Below, piece after piece: positions 1 to 14,291 of a DNA stretch of 64,000 nt. How positions within the stretch are numbered: position 1 is the stretch's first letter; each line of letters opens with the position of its first letter. The notes under the pieces were generated by a model that saw only the letters and a program-made list of their open reading frames with translations, was not told the DNA's origin and did not search any database. Source of the DNA: Symsagittifera roscoffensis (Eukaryota > Xenacoelomorpha > Acoela > Convolutidae); the NCBI RefSeq assembly GCF_963678635.1, contig NC_087064.1, positions 31,596,369 to 31,660,368 of the forward strand, read 5' to 3'. A program made the translations under genes and the position numbers.

Positions 1-3000
1 CACAAATCATAAAATCGGTGAGAAACTCATCATGCAAGAATTCATCAATAAAAAATTTCTTAACTAGCAATTTTTCATAAAAAAATTATTCACGCTAATT
101 TGAACTCCTGATCAAGTATAAAAAAGAACACAAATGAGAAAATCCGAAATTTTCAAGGAACTAAAACAGCAGAAATGAATCAGATATTTCGAAGGCAAAC
201 CATCGAAAAGACATGCTGAAAATTGGATCAAGGTGAAAAAGTAAAACATAAAATTGGTAAGCAATGCAACACACTACATAAAAACCTAACAATCAATCAA
301 TGTTAGGGATGAAAAAATCAAGCAAAATTATCAGTCGAAAATATTTGCCTGTAAACCATTCGCTTGTGAGATATTGATAAATAGAGATATATACAAGAGA
401 TGAAGGAATCAAATCCATTCGGTAAATTCGATTCTGATACGATCGATGTTCATTCAGATATCATCAAATCGGCGCGAACTTCATCACCCAAAAACTGATC
501 AAAAAAGTTGTCAACGAACAATGATGGAAAGAAAAAAAAATTGAGCTATGTTGTACTGTTTACAAACAAGAGAAAAAATCCGTGAGATTTCATCATGCAA
601 GAATTCAAAAAGGAAAAAAGTCTACAAACAAAATTATAAGGAAAACTTGCGGGCTATCTTGTACCGTTTATCAATTGAAAAATGCAAAATCCGCTATGTT
701 CATTGGATTTAATTAGCAACGATTCATCTTTTACAAGGGAAAAACATTCAAAACACATTCTGATAATCAGATCAAGATGAAATCATTTAACAAGCAATCG
801 GTAAGGAAGTCATCAATTACAAACCTATCTATCAACCAATCACGATCATTTCGGATGGATCTAAAAACAAGAAAAACGTTTCAGGGGGAAAATCTGCCCA
901 AATCATTTTTGTGAGATACTCACAAAACTAGAGATCTGCACCAAAAAGCAATGAAAGCAATTAAATAAGTCATAGTCTAATCAGATCGCAATTTAATCAC
1001 AAATCATTAAATCGGTGAGAACTTCATCATGTAAGAATTCATCAAGGAAATAATTTCTCAACATGCAATTTTTCATAGAAAATTTATTCAAGCTAATTTG
1101 AACTCCTGATCAAGTATAAAAAAGAAAACAAATGACAAAATCCGTAAGTTTCAAGGAACTAAAACAGCAGAAATGAATCAGTTATTTCGAAGGCACACCA
1201 TTGAAAAGACATGCTCAAAATTAGATCAAGGTGGAAAAGTAAAACAAAAATTGGCAATTCATCAAACTACAAAACAACCTAACAATCAATCAATGTTATG
1301 GATGAAAAAATCAAGCAAAAACATCAGTCGAAAATATTTGCCTGTAAACCATTTGTTTGTGAGATATTGATAAATAGAGATACATACAAAAGATGAAGCA
1401 ATCATAACCATTCGGTAAATTGGATTCTGATACGATCGATGTTCGTTCAGATATCATCAAATCGGCGAGAACATCATCACCCAAAAACTAATTTAAAAAA
1501 ATGCCAACGAACGATGATGCAAGGAAAAATTATTCGAGCCATATTGAACTGATTACAAAGAAGAGATAAAATCAGTGAGATTTCATCATGCAAGAATTCA
1601 GCAAGGAAAAAAGTCTACAAACTAAATTATAGTGAAAACTTTCGGGCTATCTTGTACCGTTTATCAAGTGAAAAAGGCAAAATCCGCTAGGTTCATTGAA
1701 ATAAAATAGCAATGATTGATCTTTTTTTTTAAAGGAAAACAATACAAACACATGCTGATAATCAGATCAAGATGAAATCATTTAACATGAAATCGGTAAG
1801 GAAGTCATCAAATACAAACCTATCTATCAATCAATCACGATCAATATCGGATGGAGCTAAAAACAAGCTAAAACAATTCAGGGGAAAATTCTGCCCAAAC
1901 CATTTTTGTTAGATACTCACAAAACTAAAGATGCACAAAAAATCAATGAAAGCCATTAAATAAGACCTAGTCTAATCAGATCGCAATTTAATCACAAATC
2001 ATAAAATCGGTGAGAAACTCATCATGTGAGAATTCATCAATAAAAAATTTCTTAACTAGCAATTTTTCATAGAATTTTTATTCAAGCTAATTTGAACTCC
2101 TGATCAAGAATAAAAAAGAAAACAAATGACAAAATCCAAAAGTTTCAAGGAACTAAAACAGCAGAAATGAATCAGTTATTTCGAAGGCAAACCATTAAAA
2201 AGACATGCTGAAAATTAGATCAAGGTGAAAAAGTAAAACATAAAATTGGTAGGCAATTCATCAAACTACAAAACAACCCAACAATCAAGCAATGTTATGG
2301 ATGAAAAAAATCAAGCAAAAACATCAGTCGAAAATATTTGCCTGTAAACCATTTGTTTGTGAGATATTGATAAATAGAGATACATACAAAAGATGAAGCA
2401 ATCATAACCATTCGGTAAATTGGATTCTGATACGATCGATGATTCAAAAACGAAAAAAGTCTACAGACTAAATTATAAGGAAAACTTATAGGAAAATTAT
2501 AATGAAAAATGCAAAATCCGCTAGGTTCATTGAATTTAATTAGCAACGATTCATCTTTTACAAGGGAAAAACGTTCAAAACAAATGCTGATAATCAGATC
2601 AAGATGAAATCATTTAACAATGAATCGGTAAGGAAGTCATCAAACTACAAACCTATCCATCAATCAATCACGATCAATATCGGATGGATCTTAAAACAAG
2701 CAAAAACGTTTCTGCGGAAAAATCTGCCCGAACCATTTTTGTGAGATAATCACAAAACTAGAGATATGCACAAAAAGAAATCAAATCAATTAAATAAGTC
2801 CTAGTCTAATCAGATCGCAATTTAATCACAAATCAAAAAATCGGTGAGAACTTCATGTAAGAATTCATCAATGAAAGAATTTCTCAACAAGTAATTTTTA
2901 ATAGAAAATTTATTCAAGCTAATTTGAACTCCTGATCAAGTATTAAAAGGAAAACAAATGACATAATCCGCTTATTTCAAGGAACTTAACATGAGAAATG

Positions 3001-6000
3001 AGTCAGTTATTTCAAAGGCAAACCATCAAAAAGACATGCTGAAAACCCGATCAAGTTGAAAAATAAATCTTAAAATTAGTAAGCAATTAAGAAAGTCATG
3101 AAACTACAAAACAACCTAGCAGTCAATCAATTTTATGGATGAAAAAATCAAGCAAAAATATCAGTCAAAAATATTTGCCTGTAACCATTCGTTTGTGAGA
3201 TAATCACAAATAGAGATAATTACAAAAGATAAAGGAATCAAATCCATTCAGTAAATTCGATTCTGAGAAGATCGACGTTTACTCAGATATCATCAAATCG
3301 GCGAGAACTTCATCACTCAAAAACTCATAAATAAAAACTCGTCAACGAACAATGATGCATAAAAAATTATTCGAGCTATATTGAACTGTTTATAAAGAAA
3401 AACAAATACATAAGTTATGGTCCTATAGATTTAATGAAATTAGGCAGCAGAAACGAACCAGCTATTTGGAAGGCTTAAGTTCAAAAATGCTGCTGACAAT
3501 CAGATCACTGAAATCATAGATCATAAAATTGGCGAAAGTCATCAAAATACAAATTTATCTGTCGATCAACCAATTTCAATATATGAATGTACATTCTAGC
3601 AAAAATTCAACAGGGAAAAATCCACCTGAAATCATTTTTTGTGACACATTCGTTAAATTTAAGATATATATACAACAAGGAAAGAATCAAATCCATTAAG
3701 TTCTAATCAGAAGAAAAAAAATCAGTGAAAGTTCATCCTGCAAGAATTCAACAAGGCAAAAAGTATACGAAAAAACTTACAACGAGAATTTTCGGGCTAT
3801 CTTGTACCGTTTATCAATTGAAAAAGGCGTAATCCGCTAGTTTCGTTGAACTAAAATAGCAACGATTCATCTTTTTAAAGTAAAACGTTCAAACCACATG
3901 CTGATAATTAGCTCAAGATGAAATCATTTACTATAAAATCGGTAAGAAAATCATCAAATTACAATCCTATCTTTCAACCAATCACGATCAATATCGGAGG
4001 GATCTAAAATCAAGCAAAAACGTTTCAGGGGAAAAATCTGCCCGAGATATTTTTGTGAGATACTCACAAAACTAAAAATATGAACAAAAAGCAATCAAAT
4101 CGACTAAATAAGTCCTAGCCTAATCAGATCGCAATTTAATCACAAATCATAAAATCGGTGAGAATTTCATCATGTAAGAATTCATAAATGAAATAATTTT
4201 TCAACAAGCAATTTTTCATAGAACATTTATTCAAGCTTATTTGAACTCCCTGATCAAGAATAAAAAAGAAAACAAATGACAAAATCCGAAAGTTTCAAGG
4301 AACTACAACACCAGAAATGAATCAGTTATTTCGAAGGCAAACCATTGAAAAGACATGCTGAAAATTAGATCAAGGTGAAAAAGTAAAACATAAAATTGGT
4401 AGGCAATTCATCAAACTACAAAACAACCTAACAATCAAGCAATGTTATGGATGAAAAAATCAAGCAAAAACAGCAGTCGAAAATATTTGCCTGTAAGCCA
4501 TTTGTTTGTGAGATAATGATAAATAGAGATATATACAAAAGATGAAGGAGTCAAATCCATTCGGTAAATTCGATTCTAATACGATCGATGTTTGTTCAGA
4601 TATCATCAAATCGGCGAGAACTTCATCACCCAAAATTTCAAAAAAAAGTTGCCAACGAACAATGATGCAAGAAAAAATTATTCGAGCTATATTGAACTGT
4701 TTACAAAGAAGAGAAAAAATCAGTGAGATTTCATCATGCAAGAATTCAAAAAGGAAAAAAGTCTACAGACTAAATTATAAGGAAAACTTATAGGAAAATT
4801 ATAATGAAAAATGCAAACTCCGCTAGGTTCATTGAATTTAATTAGCAACGATTCATCTTTTACAAGGGAAAAACGTTCAAAACACATGCTGATAATCAGA
4901 TCAAGATGAAATCATTTAACAAGGAATCGGTAAGGAAGTCATCAAATTACAAACCTATCCATCAATCAATCACGATCAAACTCGGATGGACCTTAAAACA
5001 AGCAAAAACGTTTCTGCGGAAAAATCTGCCCGAACCATTTTTGTGAGATACTCACAAAACTAGAGATATGCACAAAAAAGCAATGAAAGCAATTAAACAA
5101 GTCATAGTCTAATCAGATCGCAAATTAATCACAAATCATAAAATCGGTGAGAAACTCATCATGTGAGAATTCATCAATGGAAAAATTTCACAACTAGCAA
5201 TTTTTCATAGAATATTTATTCAAGCTAATTTGAACTCCTGATCAAGAATAAAAAAGAAAACAAATGACAAAATCCAAAAGTTTCAAGAAACTAAAACAGC
5301 AGAAATGAATCAGTTATTTCGAAGGCAAACCATGGAAAAGACATGCTGAAAATTAGATCAAGGTGAAAAAGTAAAACATAAAATTGGTAAACAATTCATC
5401 AAACTACAAAACACACAAAGATATGCATAAAAAGAAATTTAATCACAAATCATAAAATCGATGAGAACTTCATACAGAATTCATCAATGAAAGAATTTCT
5501 CAACAAGCAATTTTTAATAGAAAATTTATTCAAGCTTATTTGAACTCCTGATCAAGTATTAAAAGGAAAACAAATGACATAATCCGCTTGTTTCAAGGAA
5601 CTTAACATGAGAAATGAGTCAGTTATTTCAAAGGCAAACCATCGAAAAGACATGCTGAAAATCCGATCAAGTTGAAAAATAAAATTATTAAGCAATTAAG
5701 AAAGTCATGAAACTACGAAACAACCTAGCAGTCAATCAATTTTATGGATGAAAAAATCAAGCAAAAACATCAGTCGAAAATAATTGCCTGTAACCATTCG
5801 TTTGTGAGATAATCACATATAGAGATAATTACAAAAGATAAAGGAATCAAATCCATTCAGTAAATTCGATTCTGAGAAGATCGACGTTTGCTCAGATATC
5901 ATCAAATCGGCGAGAACGTCATCACCCAAAAACTCAAAAAAAAGTTGCCAACGAACAATGATGCAAGAAAAAATTATTCGAGCTATATTTAACTGTTTAC

Positions 6001-9000
6001 AAAGAAGAGAAAAAATCAGTGAGATTTCATCATGCAAGAATTCAAAAAGGAAAAAAGTCAAATCCATTAAGTTCTAATCAGAAGAAAAAAAATCAGTGAA
6101 AGTTCATCCTGCAAGAATTCAACAAGGCAAAAAGTCTACGAACAAATTTACAACGAGAATTTTCGGGCTATCTTGTACCGTTTATCAATTGAAAAAGGCG
6201 TAATCCGCTAGTTTCATTGAACTTAAATAGCAACGATTCATCTTTTTAAAGTAAAACGTTCAAACCACATGCTGATAATTAGCTCAAGATGAAATCATTT
6301 ACTATAAAATCGATAAGAAAATCATCAAATTACAATCCTATCTTTCAACCAATCACGATCAATATCGGAGGGATCTAAAATCAAGCAAAAACGTTTCAGG
6401 GGAAAAATCTGCGCGAAATATTTTTGTGAGATACTCACAAAACTAAAAATATGAACAAAAAGCAATCAAATCGACTAAATAAGTCCTAGCCTAATCAGAT
6501 CGCAATTTAATCACAAATCATAAAATCGGTGAGAACTTCATCATGTAAGAATTCATAAATGAAATAATTTTTCAACAAGCAATTTTTCATAGAACATTTA
6601 TTCAAGCTTATTCGAACTCCCTGATCAAGAATAAAAAAGAAAACAAATGACAAAATCAGAAAGTTTCAGGGAACTACAACACCAGAAATTAATCAGTTAT
6701 TTCGAAGGCAAACCATTGAAAAGACATGCTGAAAATTAGATCAAGGTGAAAAAGTAAAACATAAAATTGGTAGGCAATTCATCAAACTACAAAACAACCT
6801 AACAATCAAGCAATGTTATGGATGAAAAAATCAAGCAAAAACAGCAGTCGAAAATATTTGCCTGTAAGCCATTTGTTTGTGAGATAATGATAAATAGAGA
6901 TATATACAAAAGATGAAGGAATCAAATCCATTCGGTAAATTCGATTCTGAGAAGATCGACGTTTGCTCAGATATCATCAAATCGGCGAGAACGTCATCAC
7001 CCAAAAACTCAAAAAAAAGTTGCCAACGAACAATGATGCAAGAAAAAATTATTCGAGCTATATTGAACTGTTTACAAAGAAGAGAAAAAATCAGTGAGAT
7101 TTCATCATGCAAGAATTCAAAAAGGAAAAAAGTCAAATCCATTAAGTTCTAATCAGAAGAAAAAAAATCAGTGAAAGTTCATCCTGCAAGAATTCAACAA
7201 GGCAAAAAGTCTACGAACAAATTTACAACGAGAATTTTCGGGCTATCTTGTACCGTTTATCAATTGAAAAAGGCGTAATCCGCTAGTTTCATTGAACTTA
7301 AATAGCAACGATTCATCTTTTTAAAGTAAAACGTTCAAACCACATGCTGATAATTAGCTCAAGATGAAATCATTTACTATAAAATCGGTAAGAAAATCAT
7401 CAAATTACAATCCTATCTTTCAACCAATCACGATCAATATCGGAGGGATCTAAAATCAAGCAAAAACGTTTCAGGGGAAAAATCTGCCCGAAATATTTTT
7501 GTGAGATACTCACAAAACTAAAAATATGAACAAAAAGCAATCAAATCGACTAAATAAGTCCTAGCCTAATCAGATCGCAATTTAATCACAAATCATAAAA
7601 TCGGTGAGAACTTCATCATGTAAGAATTCATAAATGAAACAATTTTTCAACAAGCAATTTTTCATAGAATATTTATTCAAGCTTATTTGAACTCCCTGAT
7701 CAAGAATAAAAAAGAAAACAAATGACAAAATTCGAAAGTTTCAAGGAACTACAACACCAGAAATGAATCAGTTATTTCGAAGGCAAACCATTGAAAAGAC
7801 ATGCTGAAAATTAGATCAAGGTGAAAAAGTAAAACATAAAATTGGTAGACAATTCATCAAACTACAAAACAACCTAACAATCAAGCAATGTTATGGATGA
7901 AAAAAAAACAAGCAAAAACAGCAGTCGAAAATATTTGCCTGTAAACCATTTGTTTGTGAGATAATGATAAATAGAGATATATACAAAAGATGAAGGAATC
8001 AAATCCATTCGGTAAATTCGATTCTGATACGATCGATGTTTGTTCAGATATCATCAAATCGGCGAGAACTTCATCACCCAAAAACTCAAAAAAAAGTTGC
8101 CAACGAACAAGGATGCAAGAAAAAATTATTCGAGCTATATTGAACTGTTTACAAAGAAGAGAAAAAATCAGTGAGATTTCATCATGCAAGAATTCAAAAA
8201 GGAAAAAAGTCTACAGACTAAATTATAAGGAAAACTTATAGGAAAATTATAATGAAAAATGCAAAATCCGCTAGGTTCATTGAATTTAATTAGCAACGAT
8301 TCATCTTTTACAAGGGAAAAACGTTCAAAACACATGCTGATAATCAGATCAAGATGAAATCATTTAACAAGGAATCGGTAAGGAAGTCATCAAATTACAA
8401 ACCTATCCATCAATCAATCACGATCAAACTCGGATGGACCTTAAAACAAGCAAAAACGTTTCTGCGGAAAAATCTGCCCGAACCATTTTTGTGAAATACT
8501 CACAAAACTAGAGATATGCACAAAAAAGCAATGAAAGCAATTAAACAAGTCATAGTCTAATCAGATCGCAAATTAATCACAAATCATAAAATCGGTGAGA
8601 AACTCATCATGTGAGAATTCATCAATGGAAAAATTTCACAACTAGCAATTTTTCATAGAATATTTATTCAAGCTAATTTGAACTCCTGATCAAGAATAAA
8701 AAAGAAAACAAATGACAAAATCCAAAAGTTTCAAGAAACTAAAACAGCAGAAATGAATCAGTTATTTCGAAGGCAAACCATGGAAAAGACATGCTGAAAA
8801 TTAGATCAAGGTGAAAAAGTAAAACATAAAATTGGTAAACAATTCATCAAACTACAAAACACAAAAAGATATGCACAAAAAGAAATTTAATCACAAATCA
8901 TAAAATCGATGAGAACTTCATACAGAATTCATCAATGAAAGAATTTCTCAACAAGCAATTTTTAATAGAAAATTTATTCAAGCTTATTTGAACTCCTGAT

Positions 9001-12000
9001 CAAGTATTAAAAGGAAAACAAATGACATAATCCGCTTGTTTCAAGGAACTTAACATGAGAAATGAGTCAGTTATTTCAAAGGCAAACCATCGAAAAGACA
9101 TGCTGAAAATCCGATCAAATTGAAAAATAAAATTAGTAAGCAATTAAGAAAGTCATGAAACTACGAAACAACCTAGCAGTCAATCAATTTTATGGATGAA
9201 AAAATCAAGCAAAAACATCAGTCGAAAATAATTGCCTGTAACCATTTGTTTGTGAGATAATCACATATAGAGATAATTACAAAAGATAAAGGAATCAAAT
9301 CCATTCAGTAAATTCGATTCTGAGAAGATCGACGTTTGCTCAGATATCATCAAATCGGCGAGAACGTCATCACCAAAAAACTCAAAAAAAAGTTGCCAAC
9401 GAACAATGATGCAAGAAAAAATTATTCGAGCTATATTGAACTGTTTACAAAGAAGAGAAAAAATCAGTGAGATTTCATCATGCAAGAATTCAAAAAGGAA
9501 AAAAGTCAAATCCATTAAGTTCTAATCAGAAGAAAAAAAATCAGTGAAAATTCATCCTGCAAGAATTCAACAAGGCAAAAAGTATACGAACAAATTTACA
9601 ACTAGAATTTTCGGGCTATCTTGTACCGTTTATCAATTGAAAAAGGCGTAATCCGCTAGTTTCATTGAACTTAAATAGCAACGATTCATCTTTTTAAAGT
9701 AAAACGTTCAAACCACATGCTGATAATTAGCTCAAGATGAAATCATTTACAATAAAATCGGTAAGAAAATCATCAAATTACAATCCTATCTTTCAACCAA
9801 TCACGATCAATATCGGAGGGATCTAAAATCAAGCAAAAACGTTTCAGGGGAAAAATCTGCCCGAAATATTTTTGTGAGATACTCACAAAACTAAAAATAT
9901 GAACAAAAAGCAATCAAATCGACTAAATAAGTCCTAGCCTAATCAGATCGCAATTTAATCACAAATCATAAAATCGGTGAGAACTTCATCATGTAAGAAT
10001 TCATAAATGAAATAATTTTTCAACAAGCAATTTTTCATAGAACATTTATTCAAGCTTATTTGAACTCCCTGATCAAGAATAAAAAAAGAAAACAAATGAC
10101 AAAATCCGAAAGTTTCAAGGAACTATAACACCAGAAATGAATCAGTTATTTCGAAGGCAAACCATTGAAAAGACATGCTGAAAATTAGATCAAGGTGAAA
10201 AAGTAAAACATAAAATTGGTAGGCAATTCATCAAACTAAAAAACAACCTAAGAATCAAGCAATGTCATGGATGAAAAAATCAAGCAAAAACAGCAGTCAA
10301 AAATATTTGCTTGTAAACCATTTGTTTGTGAGATAATGATAAATAGAGATATATACAAAAGATGAAGGAATCAAATCCATTCGGTAAATTCGATTCTGAT
10401 ACGATCGATGTTTGTTCAGATATCATCAAATCAGCGAGAACTTCATCACCCAAAAACTCAAAAAAAAGTTGCCAACGAACAATGATGCAAGAAAAAATTA
10501 TTCGAGCTATATTGAACTGTTTACAAAGAAGAGAAAAAATCAGTGAGATTTCATCATGCAAGAATTCAAAAAGGAAAAAAGTCTACAGACTAAATTATAA
10601 GGAAAACTTATAGGAAAATTATAATGAAAAATGCAAAATCCGCTAGGTTCATTGAATTTAATTAGCAACGATTCATCTTTTACAAGGGAAAAACGTTCAA
10701 AACACATGCTGATAATCAGATCAAGATGAAATCATTTAACAAGGAATCGGTAAGGAAGTCATCAAATTACAAACCTATCCATCAATCAATCACGATCAAA
10801 ATCGGATGGACCTTATAACAAGCAAAAACGTTTCTGCGGAAAAATCTGCCCGAACCATTTTTGTGAAATAATTAAAAAACTAGAGATATGCACAAAAAGA
10901 AATTTAATCACAAATCATAAAATCGATGAGAACTTCATACAGAATTCATCAATGAAAGAATTTCTCAACAAGCAATTTTTAATAGAAAATTTATTCAAGC
11001 TTATTTGAACTCCTGATCAAGTATTAAAAGGAAAACAAATGACATAATCCGCTTGTTTCAAGGAACTTAACATATGAGAAACGAGTCAGTTATTTCAAAG
11101 GCAAACCATCGAAAAGGCATGCTGAAAATCCGATCAAGTTGAAAAAAAAATTAGTAAGCAATTAAGAAAGTCATGAAACTACGAAACAACCTAGCAGTCA
11201 ACCAATTTTATGGATGAAAAAATCAAGCAAAAACATCAGTCAAAAATAATTGCCTGTAACCATTCGTTTGTGAGATAATCACAAATAGAGATAATTACAA
11301 AAGATAAAGGAATCAAATCCATTCAGTAAATTCGATTCTGAGAAGATCGACGTTTGCTCAGATATCATCAAATCGGCGAGAACTTCATCACTTAAAAACT
11401 CATAAATAAAAACTAGTCAACGAACAATTATGCATAAAAAATTATTCGAGCTATATTGAACTGTTTATAAAGAAAAACAAATACAAAAGTTATGGTCCTA
11501 TAGAATTAATGAAATTAGGCAGCAGAAACGAACCAGCTATTTGGAAGGCTTAAGTTCAAAAATGCTGCTGATAATCAGATCACTGAAATCATAGATCATA
11601 AAATTGGCGAAAGTCATCAAAATACAAATTTATCTGTCGATCAACCAATTTCAATATATGAATGTACATTCTAGCGAAAATTCAACAAGGAAAAATCTGC
11701 CTGAAATCATTTTCTGTGACACATTCGTTAAAACTAAGATATATACAACAAGGAAAGAATCAAATCCATTAAGTTCTAATCAGAAGAAAAAAAAATCAGT
11801 GAAAGTTCATCCTGCAAGAATTCAACAAGGCAAACAGTCTACGAACAAATTTACAAGGCGAATTTTCGGGCTATCTTGTACCGTTTATCAAACGAAAAAG
11901 GCGTAATTCGCTAGTTTCATTGAACTTAGATAGCAACGATTCATCTTTTCGAAGAAAAACGTTCAAACCACATCCTGATAATTAGATCAACATGAAATCA

Positions 12001-14291
12001 TTTACTATAAAATCGGTAAGAAAATCATCAAATTACAATCCTATCTATCAACCAATCACGATCAATATCGGATGGATCTAAAATCAAGCAAAAACGTTTC
12101 AGGGGAAAAATCTGCCCAAAACATTTTTGTGAGATACTCACAAAACTAAAAATATGCACAAAAAGCAATCAAATCGACTAAATAAGTCCTGGCCTAATCA
12201 GATCGCAATTTAATCACAAATCATAAAATCGGTGAGAACTTCATCATGTAAGAATTCATTAATGAAATAATTTCTCAACAAGCAATTTTTCATAGAACAT
12301 TTTTTCAAGCTAATTTGAACTCCTGATCAAGTAAAAAAAGAAAGCAAATGACATAATCCGCAAGTTTCAAGGAATTAAAACAGCAGGAATGAATCACTTA
12401 TTTCGAAGGAAAACCATCAAAAAGAATGCTACAAATCAGATCAAGATGAAAAAGTAAATAGTAAAATTAGTAAGCATGTCATGAAACCACAAAACAACCT
12501 AGCAATCAATCAATGTTATGGATGAAAAAATCAAGCAAAAACATCAGTCGAAAATATTTGCCTGTTAACCATTCGTTTATTAGAGAATCACAAATAGAGA
12601 AACTTACAAAAGACAAAGGGGTCAAAATCATTCAAAATTCGATTTTGATACGATCGACGTTTGTTCAGATATCATCAAATTGGGGAGAACTTCATCACCT
12701 AAAAACTCAAAAAATAAAAAAATTGTCAACGAACAATGAGGCATAGAAATCATTTGAGCTATATTGAAATTTTTTAAAAGAGAGAAAATTTTCAGTTTTT
12801 TCAAAAGAAAACCTTCAAAAAAACATGCTGAAAATCAAATCATATTGAAAAAGTAAATCATAAAGTCTGTACGCAAGCCATCAAACTTAAAAACAACCTG
12901 GCAATCATTCATTGTTAAGGATTAAAATTAAGCAAAAACGCATCAATCAAAAGTATTTGCCTGTAAACCATTTGATTGTCAAATATTCGTAAATAGAGAT
13001 ATATACAGAAATGAGGGAATCGAATCCATCTAGTAAACTCAATTCTGATGAGATCGAAGTTCAATCAGACACCCTCAAACCGGTGAGAACTTCATGCAAA
13101 AACTAACGTAAATGTCCATACGAAAATGTCAACTAACAAATTTATATGCAAAAGTTATTCTAGCTATATTGAACTGTTTATGAAGAGAAAAAACAATCCC
13201 TGAGATTCAATGAACTAAGACAGCAGAAACGAACCAGTTATCTAAAAGGAAAACCTTCAAAAAAGCTGCTGGAAATCAGATCAAGATGAAATCAAAGATC
13301 AAAAAATCGGTAAGCAAGTCATCAAATTTTTAAAGTATCTACCAATCAACCAATTTGAAAATGAAATGAATATAAATTCAAGCAAAAATGCATCAAGAAA
13401 AAATCTGCTTGAAATCATTTTTTATGAGACAATCTTAAAATTAAAGATGAAAAACAAGGTAGGAATAAAATCCATTAAAATCTAATCAGAAAAAAAATCA
13501 GGGAGAGCTCATCAGTCAAAAATTCAACACGGAAAAAAGTCTACGAACAGCTTTACAAAGAAAAATTTAACGAACTATCTTGTACCGTTTATCAAGCGAA
13601 AAAAGACATATTCCTCGAGGTTCATTTAACTTAAAGAGGATTGATTCATCTACTTAAAAAGAAAAACCATCAAAAACACATGCTGAAAAGCAGATCAAGA
13701 TGAAATCATTCACAAAAAAATCGTGGAGGAAGTAATCAAATTACAAAAACAACTATCAATCAATTAGAATCATTATCAGATGGATATAAATCAATTTAAA
13801 AAGCATGATGGCGAAAATTTTACTTGTGAACCAATGTTTTGTTATCTGCTCACAAAACTAGCGATATGCATAAAAATAAAGCAATCAAACCCATCAAAAA
13901 AGTCCCTGTCTAATCAGATCGCATTTCAATCTCAGATCATAAATTCGGTGAGAAGCTTATCCTGTAAAAAACCATCAAGGAATTAATTCTCAAGTAGCAA
14001 TTTTTCAAAGAAAATTTATTCAAGCTAATTTGAACTCCTGATCAAGTTTTAAAAATAAAACAAATGACATTATCCGCGAGTTTCGAAGAACTAAATCAGC
14101 AAAAATGAATCAGTTATTTCGAAGGAAAACCATCAAAAAGACATGCTGAAAATCAGATCAAGTTGAAGAAGAAAATCATGAAATCGGTAAGCAAGTCATC
14201 AAACTACAAAACGATATAGCAATCAATCCGTGTCATGGATAAAAAAAAATCCAGCAAAAACACATCAGTCGAAAATATTTGCCTGTAAAGT
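1..14291. repeat. A-rich satellite array with nested higher-order periodicity
   Basis: The whole stretch is diverged tandem copies. Each basic module of roughly 0.5 kb repeats the same anchors in order: an 'agcagaaatgaatcagttat' type opening, 'acatgctgaaaatcagatca', 'atcaagcaaaaacatcag', 'tttgcctgtaaaccatt' and 'tcggtgagaacttcatcatg'. Two module types alternate as a dimer of about 1 kb; a third type appears only near 3.42, 11.5 and 13.2 kb. A larger unit is repeated with an offset of about 3,448 bp: 4.15-7.59 kb matches 7.60-11.0 kb almost base for base. The right edge (12.8-14.3 kb) is the most diverged. The + strand is strikingly A-rich compared with T. Short open frames on both strands recur once per module and look like by-products of the repeat. 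No transposon ends are seen at the visible edge; the array continues beyond the left end of the window. Confidence 0.93.
4150..11040. repeat. Recent higher-order duplication, period about 3.45 kb, within the satellite
   Basis: Diagnostic landmarks recur 3,448 bp apart: the 'aatcgatgagaacttcatac' variant near 5.45 and 8.90 kb (and a third time near 10.92 kb), and the 'caagcaaaaacagcagtcga' variant near 4.46, 6.83, 7.91 and 10.29 kb. Divergence between the two 3.45-kb copies is a few point changes per line, far less than between neighbouring modules. This shows unequal exchange or amplification of a multi-module block. Confidence 0.85.

Noticed and set aside
4460-10613. Recurring 80-100-codon open frames on both strands in the satellite
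   Set aside because: They appear in the same phase of each repeat module, on both strands, with stop differences between copies. They are by-products of the repeat sequence, not protein genes.
1-14291. CRISPR-like direct repeats
   Set aside because: Units are hundreds of bases long, variable, without short uniform spacers, in an animal genome.
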